Positions 57,877-64,000 of a stretch of 64,000 nucleotides of DNA are shown here, in pieces. The translations under genes were made by a program, and so were the position numbers. The notes under the pieces were generated by a model. The model was given only the letters and a program-made list of their open reading frames with translations. It was not told the DNA's origin and did no database searches. Origin of the DNA: Flaccisagitta enflata. Its lineage: Eukaryota; Chaetognatha; Sagittoidea; Aphragmophora. Position 1 is the first letter of the stretch. Each line of letters starts with the position of its first letter. The stretch lies in NCBI GenBank assembly GCA_965153355.1, contig OZ231127.1, positions 7,750,001 to 7,814,000 on the forward strand, read 5' to 3'.

Positions 57877-60029
57877 TTTTTCCTTTCTTTCTTTCTTTCT
57901 TTCTTTTTTCCTTTCTTTCTTTCTTTTTTCCTTTCTTTCTTTCTTTTTTTCTTTCTTTTTTCTTTCTTTCTTCATTTCACTCTTTCGGATGTCCCTCTTC
58001 ATGTCCGTCTATCTTTCCCCCCCCTCTCAAGACCTGAAGTCCCATTAAAGCTTATTGAGGCCTGAAATCTTTTTCTAGAGCCTGAAAATAGCCGGAAATA
58101 AGCCTAAAATCATCCCTATAAGCTTGAAAAGTGCCCTCCCAAGCCAAAAATTGCTGAATTCTCTAAAAACTGAAATCAGTCTTCACTTGCTTTATCCTGA
58201 GAGCAGCCCTCACATGCATGAAGCCCCAATCTAGACCGTCCAGGTTTAAAATCTAGTCTTTAGAACCTGAAATCAACCCTCATAGGCTCTTGGGCTCTGT
58301 AAAGCCGCCCCCCCCTCCTGCATCTGTTCCCCGCATGTATGAAAACTCACCCCTGCTCTCAGCCCACAATCTTGTGACAGGAATTCAGGAACTGAATCAT
58401 ATATAATCCTTGATTGATTTGGAGTTTTTACCAGCATATTAGCCCCCTAAGATCTAATCAGGGCTGTAGAGAGAAATAACGCCCTTCCCCCATTGACTAT
58501 TCTGGTCAAACCTGCCCCCCCTATATTGTTCTTTTACCGCATAGAAATTCAGCTTCAGTGATTTTTTGCCCGTCTTTTTTTTAGTCGCGTGCTACGCGAC
58601 TCTACACCCCGCTTTGTCGGTCCGTCCGTCCGTCCGTCCGTCCGTCACACTTTACTTTTTCGGCGTTAATGGGGTTTTTGGCCTTACTGCTCCTGCCCAA
58701 ATGCTCCGCTGACCTCAATTATGGCCCCTGCCCACCCGCACGTGACTGGGGTAGCCATGTATCCGGCCTTGTTCTTTTTTTTTCTCACACATTAGGGGGC
58801 CCTTAAGCCCCCCTATGGCCTGGGCCCCTATCTTAGATGGGGGTGACCCCCCTCTGCATGACCCTGGATCTAATTGAGCCACCTGGCAACTCATGGGGAC
58901 CCTCAGAGCCTTAATTTGTGTACATCAGTACTTAGATCAAGTGTCAAGGAGAAATTCACAATTTTTGTCATTCCGACATGTCTCATTGAGAATCAAGAAT
59001 TTGCATAAAAAATGAAAAACTGCAAAAACAAAAAACATCAGCACCTGGTGCTCATGTTTTTGGAAATGCAAAAATTGCTCATGGTTTTCCGTATTCTTGA
59101 TTCTCAAATTCCAAAATGTTTTTTTCCGAAACCCTTGATTGCCACACATCTCAACAAAAAAATTGTAAAAACGCATGTGAAAATGGTTGCACAGGGATAA
59201 AATTTTAACTGCAAGTGCATGACACATCTGGTTAACTTGTCCTAAAATCTTGTGGCGCTGCGCTATCAGGATGTGCGCCAAATCAGAGCAGAACCAATAT
59301 TTGCTCACATTTTTCATTTTTCATTACATTTTGGCTATTTCTATATTCATTTTTATTTTGGCATTTAGATTTTAAAGATAAGGGTGACAATTTTTTTCAC
59401 ACAAACCTTATGATAGCCTGAGTAGATTTCATCCAAAAACAGGAACTAAAACCACAATATGTGTCGTCAACAGCGTAAAGAAGTCATGATGTCTGGATCA
59501 TTACAGCGGTTTTTTGAGATTTTCTTATTTTTCTTTAAGAGAGATCACTTCAGTTAGGACTCTTATGAGCCCACAAGAGTATCATCTGCCTGGGAAGTGA
59601 CAATATGATATCTATTTTGCCAGCAGAACACATTTTTGGTCAAAAATGAGAGTTTTCGATGCAAAATTATATGCAAAAATCATGTGACTAGCTAATTCAC
59701 TTTTATCTTTCTCCATGTCATAGTCAGAAAAAATGGGTATTTCGATTTTCTTTAGGAGGGTATCTAGGGATGGGTGTAAGGCAATAATTACAGCTATCTC
59801 TTGCCTGCAGTAATTGATTTGATAAATAGTCGTAGTCGAGGCTCAATATTTGCAAGTTTTTGAAGGGTTGAAAAAGCTCCGGTTTGAGATCAATGAGTCC
59901 GTAAACTTCGAGATTGGATTTGACGCTCGCCAAGTGTAAAGATTTGAGCGATGGCAGATCATGTTGATGTTGGCTGTTTTGTTGTTGACATTGGCTACAT
60001 CTGTCGTAGAATAAGGCATCGTCGGATGT
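41557..60029 (-). CDS. FBXO33/FBXO39-like F-box protein (5' exon not seen)
   Basis: Five exons (60029-59805, 48209-47995, 47514-47312, 46830-46574, 41712-41557) join in frame to 351 residues plus stop. Family hallmarks in order: leucine-rich segments ([19 protein letters not shown]-like), W-R-N-L then [10 protein letters not shown] and [54 protein letters not shown], and a C-terminal [11 protein letters not shown] matching the family's PWQP-type end. F-box proteins recruit substrates to SCF (CUL1-SKP1) ubiquitin ligases in cytoplasm or nucleus; the F-box itself should be N-terminal and was not found up to 64000. Odd: a poly-Glu/poly-Asn insertion near residue 235-265 and an intron of 11.6 kb. 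Confidence 0.83.
42395..42905 (+). repeat. ~165-bp tandem repeat, 3 copies
   Basis: Shared gggtagtaaaagtatgtgaa, taaaccacccctgcaaaatt, tgaagcctggtttatgagat. It lies in the last intron of the F-box gene. Confidence 0.85.
42928..43200 (+). repeat. Two (CA)n arrays with duplicated flank
   Basis: Each CA run is followed by aaaaaggtttgccgtcaagg + actccaagg; then tatggtatgccgtcatggac repeats. The repeat frames are artefacts. Confidence 0.95.
43388..43435 (+). repeat. Strong hairpin
   Basis: aagcttcaaaaattacagtc / gactgtaattttgaagctt around a short loop (ccccagtcgggg extends the stem). It is preceded by a second small palindrome, cgtttacgcgacg. Confidence 0.8.
43650..45812 (+). mobile_element. Foldback with CCACTAGTCCTA array arms
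   Basis: Left arm (43650-43900) repeats cccactagtcctac-like units; the right arm (45590-45812) carries the reverse complement (taggactactgg, tacttgggtgtagta). The interior has an imperfect TTG tract (44490-44890) and an inner palindrome (45100-45470: tctatcagggggatatgact / ggccatatccctctgataaa). Confidence 0.75.
44490..44895 (+). repeat. Imperfect (TTG)n tract
   Basis: TTG/TTA/TGG triplets. The minus-strand frame (44475-44984) is an N/Q/T-rich translation with a 30-residue unique start; no support as a gene. Confidence 0.85.
46574..46830 (-). CDS. F-box protein exon with poly-E/poly-N insert
   Basis: Acceptor gatcccaaactag, donor CAAG|gttggt, phase 0. It encodes [35 protein letters not shown], a glutamate run, an asparagine run and [17 protein letters not shown]. 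Without the donor the frame runs to a stop at 46544. Confidence 0.8.
47312..47514 (-). CDS. F-box protein exon
   Basis: Acceptor ccttatcatctcag, donor ATCG|gtacgc. It encodes [31 protein letters not shown] and [20 protein letters not shown]. Confidence 0.85.
47786..47985 (+). repeat. (CT)n then (TTTC)n microsatellite
   Basis: Directly abuts the F-box exon donor at 47995, about 10 bases away. Confidence 0.97.
47995..48209 (-). CDS. F-box protein exon
   Basis: Acceptor tttgatttccaag, donor TTTAA|gtaaaa, phase 2. It encodes [60 protein letters not shown], the most diagnostic block of the FBXO33/39 group. Confidence 0.85.
48376..48697 (+). mobile_element. Two adjacent hairpin-ended elements
   Basis: Copies at 48376-48510 and 48538-48697, both agtcgc...ggccttgtt, in the same orientation 28 bases apart. 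Confidence 0.82.
48944..49731 (+). mobile_element. 788-bp palindromic element
   Basis: Arms aggtctaaaaaaatgctcaa / ttgagcatttttttagacct, ctcctgacctgg / ccaggtcaggag, and tgcattagctatcaatttat / ataaattgatagctaatgca. Confidence 0.85.
49860..50005 (+). mobile_element. Hairpin-ended element
   Basis: agtcgcggactagcgact to ggccgtgtgtccggccttgt; one of the cleanest copies. Confidence 0.82.
50733..51304 (+). mobile_element. Foldback element, alpha type (complete)
   Basis: GGGCAGCGGCCCCAAAGGGC with gatgtcctgtaggacacagc at left; gtgtcctacaggacatcggc and gatccttggatgactag at right. The inner array is of tctcaggccccaaatcagcc units. Confidence 0.85.
51482..51928 (-). mobile_element. Hairpin-ended element split by a 241-bp palindrome
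   Basis: Outer ends acaaggccggatacacggc and gtcgcgtagcacgcgact. At 51632-51872 sits a MITE with arms caccttgatctgggggctga / tcagcccccagatcaaggtg. Confidence 0.85.
53020..53157 (+). mobile_element. Alpha foldback fragment (right end)
   Basis: ggacggacagaaggacgttc, gaaattcacctctgtgtcct, ggggacgctgcccaaaa; left end missing. Confidence 0.7.
53542..54210 (+). mobile_element. Foldback element, gamma type
   Basis: GGGCAGCGGCCCCGAAGGGG then aatcctgtagaacacagggg; right end gtgttctacaggacttcgtc and gcagggcaatgggtatcgct. Inner array of ~22-bp ctcaggcctgaaatctgccc units, ~18 copies. Confidence 0.82.
54614..55040 (+). mobile_element. TA-flanked TTATAAGAAC element with visible empty site
   Basis: CACTTTTTATTTTTTATAAG..CTTATAAAAAATAAAAAGTG, TA on both sides. 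The other arm of the host foldback (52070-52100) has the uninterrupted site, so the insertion boundaries are confirmed internally. Confidence 0.85.
56526..56590 (+). repeat. (ATTC)n microsatellite
   Basis: Short run with two CTTT interruptions. Confidence 0.95.
56990..57100 (+). mobile_element. GTGCGAC-type element fragment
   Basis: aaggcccagtaggccaatag, gtgcgacgtgtggattgtc, ccaaccaaccaaccaac; preceded at 56954-56972 by the agtcgcttagcaagcgact hairpin. Confidence 0.65.
57249..57975 (+). repeat. (CTTT)n microsatellite
   Basis: About 730 bases of TTTC/CTTT with small variants. The SFLSFFLS frames are artefacts. Confidence 0.98.
58583..58774 (+). mobile_element. Hairpin-ended element
   Basis: agtcgcgtgctacgcgact, (GTCC)n, then gtagccatgtatccggcctt. 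Confidence 0.8.
59805..60029 (-). CDS. F-box protein exon (leucine-rich), GC donor
   Basis: Acceptor cattcccccacag, phase 0 at both ends. It encodes [17 protein letters not shown], then [20 protein letters not shown] and [18 protein letters not shown]. The donor reads CTGCAG|gcaaga, a GC-AG intron; no GT site nearby fits frame and phase. Confidence 0.75.
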
Positions 60030-60081
60030 CTGTGGGGGAATGTGATGGTAAGTTTATCTGCCATCGTTGCCTTCCTTCAAA

Positions 60082-60134
<53 letters not shown>

Positions 60135-60659
60135 TTGCTTTTCATCCGTGACAAAAAGACTAAGTAAATGTCAAATTCAGCATACGGCACAATCATCCAG
60201 TCTAGGTTGTCTTTGCTCCCATGGCCTGGTAGTGGTACTGTAGCTTACGGCATTGTGATTTAGAGTCGTGGCCAATGTGATTCGATGATGTTGACAAGGA
60301 CGTTCAGCGAGAGGGAAGAGGAAAACAACAACAATAACAACAACTCGGGTGACATACACTTTCTTTTTTTATAAGCACACTCCTTTTTTGGCTGAGGCTG
60401 AGCGTGCTAAGTAAAATCTCATTTTTGAGGCTGATTTGTGCTTAAATGCGTGCTTATTATTTATCGGTAAGTAATTATCCTATTTAGTATGGAACAAAGA
60501 ACACAGTATAGAATAAAAACAGCATAGAACAAAGTACACAGTAGGGTATAGAAAACAGGAAGGCATAGAGTATTGTATAGTATAGAATAAAGTATAGTAT
60601 AAAACACAGTAATGAATGTATCTTGTATAAGAAAATATACAGTAAGACACGTTTTTTTT

Positions 60660-61260
60660 GAACATGAGATTTTCACTGCCACAGCCAGTTTTTCACTTTG
60701 TGGAAAAATCGATCAGATGCCTTCATCGAGCTACCCAGAACATGTGGATGTGTAGTTAGGTTGAGAATTTGCATGGAAATATCATAGGGATGACGTTTAT
60801 AGTGTAAACTGTGTCGATACGTGGGTAAAAATACCACTTTTTCTTAAGAAAATTCTTTTTATCACTGGACAAGCCTCACGAAAAATTCTTAATTTGCATA
60901 GAAAATGACTTATTCAAAAAACTAAAAACATGGCTCTCGTCCAAAAACACATAAGAAAAGAGCCATGTTCTTGGAAATGCAAAATGTTTCATCTTGAAGC
61001 AGATTAAGAATTTTTCGCAGAACCTCATGACAATTTTTATCACTCATTTTTCAGTAAATCGATTTCCTAATCCCTTTCTTTTTCCAAGTATGTTGTTCAT
61101 AAAATGTATCTCTGTCACAAATCTGGACTGGAAGAGTACATTGATGTGATTGCTGCACATTATCAGCCGAGCAAGGCAATACTGTAAAGGAAAATCCCAA
61201 AAGTAGTGCTAAAATATAACTGGCGAAAATATCCCACAATCGCGCCGAGCGTGTCGTATC
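60660..61260 (-). repeat. Dispersed repeat, inverted partner of 34208-34830
   Basis: The reverse complement carries gacacgctcggcgcgattgt, aatgagtgataaaaattgtc and gtggcagtgaaaatctcatg in the same order as 34208-34830. Confidence 0.8.
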
Positions 61261-62289
61261 TTTCATTGGCGTTGTCCTACTTTCATATAAACCATGGGAC
61301 GAGATTAGTATCATGATTTGATATAAATTCTTTTTGATTTTTAGTGTTATTTAGTATCATTCTATTTTTTCTTTTGTGGTGGTCCTTGTTACAGCAATAA
61401 TTTCTTACTAACAATAGTATTGGTCCTTTCCGAAATCAGACATGACGCTGTGGTTTAAGCCTGTTTTTTGCTGATAATTTGCTATAAAACGAATGTCAGG
61501 TGCTAACACTGACTGGAGATGGTTGCCCTGAGTCTATCTGGCGAGATTATAAAAAAATATCCCATGAAAATACGCGAAAAAGTTTCATTTCTACTATAAA
61601 AGGAGTCCCAAAAGGTGCTTTTTTCATGTAACAAATGTGAAACCATTAGTATTTCAAAAATTATACACCATAAGATGCTGAAAATATTGACTAATTTGAT
61701 GTTCTGTTGACCTGAAACAACCTTAGGGTTAAGGCCGTGGGGAAAAAAAGACTCGAAAAAGTCAAAGATTGACCAATTTGATGACACTCGGTACTAATGG
61801 AAAGGTTGTAAAAATGACGCTATTAATAGAGATTTAGCGTTATTAATTTATATTACATAGTATGGCGTAAATTTTCATTTTGGCACGGATTTCATTTGTT
61901 GCATCGGTAGTTGATAGCTTCAGTTGTGCCCAAGTCAATCATCGTCGACTTCCATTGTTCCAAGCATTAGTTTTCAAGACGTCGTTTTCCTTGGTTATTA
62001 TTAACGGTTTCAAGGTTTCGACGCTTTTTATCTGTCCCGTTTTCTTCCACTCATATTACTTCATGTCATGAGATTGCAGTTCATCTTATGTTCCGACAAA
62101 AATCACTTCATCCTGAAGAAAAGCATCTTGGTTAACCAGCAAATAGATCTTTGGGGAACTCATATTCTTCTTATACCAAAATTTGGCTGCTGCTTGGAGA
62201 GGCGTCATAATATTAACGGTTTCAAGGTTTCGACGCTTTTGCAAAATAAACGATCCCAACAGAAATCTATGTGTAACTTTAGATTGCTT

Positions 62290-62965
62290 TGACCTAGGTC
62301 CTTCAAAATTGGTATGGAGACTCTCGAGGGCAATAGCTAACACACGGTAAGGGTTCAACAGGCTCGGTTAATAAAAACTGGCCAAACTGGCCTTATACTG
62401 GTCATAGTTGACCTAAATACAGGAAAAAGTTGAAGGACTTAGGGAGTTTTTATACGATTTGGTTGAAACTTGGTGTGGTGACTCCCAAGGGTATACCTTA
62501 CCAGTTAGATATGATTTATGACGACTGAGGTCATGTCTACCAGCCAAACTGGCCAGATACTGGTCAAAATTAGCCCAAATATGGGAAAAAATGAATGACT
62601 TTAAAAGTTTTCATCCGATTTGGTTACAACTAAATGTGGACACTCCCAAAGGTAAACCTGACTAGTGACTAGTGACTACATGAATACGTTTTATAACGAC
62701 TACAGTCATGTCTTCTGTTTAAACTGGCCAAAAACTGGTCGAAATTGACCAAATTTTGAGAAAAAGTCGAACAACTTGGGCAATTTTTATTCCATTTGGT
62801 TTAGATTTCGTGTGAAGACACCCAAGGATATAACTCACTTCTCAAGTAAAGTGGGGATTTGAGTCGCGCCTTCTGGCCAGACTGGTTAAAACAGGTCAAA
62901 ATGGGCCCAATTATGAGAAAAAGATGAAAAACTTGGGCAATTTTTATCCGATATAGTTTGAACCT
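62290..62965 (+). repeat. ~165-bp tandem repeat, 4 copies
   Basis: Shared blocks: gccaaactggcc, actggtcaaaattgacc, tttttatccgatttggttga, gactcccaagggtata. Diverged. Confidence 0.8.
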
Positions 62966-63187
62966 GGTGTGACGACTACTCAATACTCAATACACAAATA
63001 TGACAAGGATAAAAAGACATAAGAGTATTGAAAAAAAGAAGAAAAGAAGAAAATGAAGGAAAAGTAAGGAAAAGAAAGGAAAAGAAAGGAAAAGAAGAAA
63101 AAGGAAAAGAAGTAAAGAAAAAGAAGAAATAAAAAGAAAGCTATGATTTCAAGGTTTTCTTTTGGAAAAAACTCTATAGATTTTCTA

Positions 63188-63792
63188 CAGTACGATGGGA
63201 GCAAAGTCGACCTAGACTAGAGGATAGATTTTAGGTATCCTCATTCTATTTGATATTTAAAAGAATTAAGATCTATGCTATGATATTTAAAAGAATTAAA
63301 ATCTATGCTAATCAAAGGTTGTTCTATTGCTTGAATACATTAGCTTCTCTCATTCTTCAATTCTTGACTTTACTTCATTTAGACTTTTTTTTTCAATGTT
63401 TTAACTTAGCTCATCAGATTTGGCAGAAAATTTTATATTCAGAAAAAAAAAATTAAACCATTTTTACAGGTTTTATGCCTGTTTTAAGCTTTGCCCGGAT
63501 ATCAATTTGCATTATTGTTCTTTTAAAAAAATAGCTGTAAAACCTAAATAAACAGTCTGATTGAATTAATTTTTTTATTCAAATTTATATAAAGTTTTTA
63601 GTTCAATCTAATAAGCTAGGTTTTAACGTTGATAAATGAAGTCCTGATAGTCAAATCACAAATGGAAAAAAAAATTAAAACAATAGAGTAACGTTTAATT
63701 AGCATAGATCTTAATTTTTTTATAAATCAAATGAAATCAAATTATCTAAAATCTATCCCCCAGTCTAGGTCGTCTTTGCTCCCATCGTACTG
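63188..63792 (+). mobile_element. TA-flanked palindromic MITE
   Basis: CAGTACGATGGGAGCAAAGT at left, CTTTGCTCCCATCGTACTG at right, TA at 63186-63187 and 63793-63794. A 31-bp duplication (gatatttaaaagaattaa) lies inside. A related end occurs at 60195-60245. Confidence 0.82.
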
Positions 63793-63856
63793 TAGCCTCG
63801 CGATTCAACAAACATATGAAATATCCTTATTTTTAAAAAGATGACACCGATATTGC

Positions 63857-64000
63857 GCGCGCGCGCGTGTGTGTGTCCTTTTGTATCCGTGTGTGTGTGT
63901 ATTCGTGTGTGTGTGTGTATTCGTGTGTGTGTGTGTGTTCGTGTGTGTGTGTGTGTTCGTTCGTGTGTGTGTATGTGTTTGTGTGTGTTTTTGTGACTTA
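63857..64000 (+). repeat. CG/TG microsatellite
   Basis: gcgcgcgcgc then TG runs separated by attcg or ttcg to the window end. Confidence 0.95.

Larger units (their letters stand above)
55472..59712 (+). mobile_element. 4.2-kb insertion into the foldback arm
   Basis: The host arm stops at ..acacatag (55471) and resumes at atagtcagaaaaa (59713); the left arm is continuous at 50085-50110. Ends gacacggtgcaagatcgcgt and ttcacttttatctttctcca + tgtc are loosely inverted. The interior has a (CTTT)n tract and hairpin-ended elements; no transposase frame seen. Confidence 0.6.
50047..59775 (+). mobile_element. Large composite foldback broken by later insertions
   Basis: Left arm from 50047 (cccatccctagataccctcc, ctatgtgttttcactcaagt, gagccatggaattggtaggc). 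The right arm is its reverse complement at 55060-55471 and continues at 59714-59775 (ggagggtatctagggatggg). A second arm pair is 51955-52160 versus 54535-55110. It lies wholly in one F-box gene intron and hosts the elements at 50733, 51482, 53542, 54614 and 55472. Confidence 0.78.
60030..64000. other. Region right of the F-box gene exon
   Basis: Holds a (GA)n tract (60090-60130), the inverted partner of 34208-34830, ~160-bp tandem repeats, one TA-flanked palindrome and a terminal TG tract. The missing F-box exon should be here or beyond; no LPxEL..IF-type frame was recognised. Confidence 0.6.

Noticed and set aside
57238-58048. Three overlapping SFFLSFFLS frames
   Set aside because: Translated (CTTT)n.
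62086-62358. 90-codon minus-strand frame as a gene
   Set aside because: Overlaps duplicated sequence (ttaacggtttcaaggtttcg at 62002 and 62213) and tandem repeats; no recognisable domain.

Overview
This window looks like part of a repeat-rich invertebrate (non-vertebrate metazoan) genome. The evidence is intron-rich genes with GT-AG boundaries and animal protein families: a thyroglobulin type-1 membrane protein, a rhodopsin-class GPCR, an FBXO33/FBXO39-like F-box protein and a Merlin/IS1595-type transposase relative. Nothing is bacterial. I cannot name the species. Four split genes were assembled by matching protein-like reading frames to splice sites and intron phases; in all four every junction closes in frame.

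Layout. (1) About 1018-10139, plus strand: the 3' part (8 exons, 348 residues) of a cysteine-rich, thyroglobulin type-1, single-pass membrane protein with a PPPY-containing tail. (2) 10868-22924, minus strand: a complete 7-exon GPCR of about 1491 residues. It has poly-Q/poly-N/poly-T/poly-G tracts, a roughly 630-residue third intracellular loop and a 5.4 kb first intron holding a tRNA-like gene and a 20-bp minisatellite. (3) 27748-39469, plus strand: a 9-exon gene joining a Gln/Asn/Gly/Ser-rich N-terminal region to the ends of a Merlin/IS1595 (ISXO2-like) transposase, with the catalytic DDE middle absent. This is the best candidate for something undescribed. (4) 41557-60029, minus strand: five exons of an FBXO33/39-like F-box protein whose F-box exon is not seen. 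Genes 1 and 2 converge, 2 and 3 diverge, 3 and 4 converge.

Almost everything else is repeat. There are microsatellites (TTCA, GAAA, CTTT, AAC/CAA, CA, CT), several tandem satellites, and at least three kinds of non-autonomous mobile DNA: foldback elements whose arms flank arrays of about 20-bp repeats; elements with a short hairpin at each end and a (GACG)n tract; and TA-flanked palindromic MITEs, several beginning CAG. These are deeply nested, especially in the 11.6 kb intron of the F-box gene (48210-59804) and in introns 1 and 4 of the transposase-derived gene.

A second theme is tandem duplication of exon edges together with their splice sites. It is seen at four exons in two genes (3, 5, 4 and 5 copies) and creates arrays of competing donors or acceptors. 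Many long open frames in the window are only translated microsatellites and are not annotated as genes.
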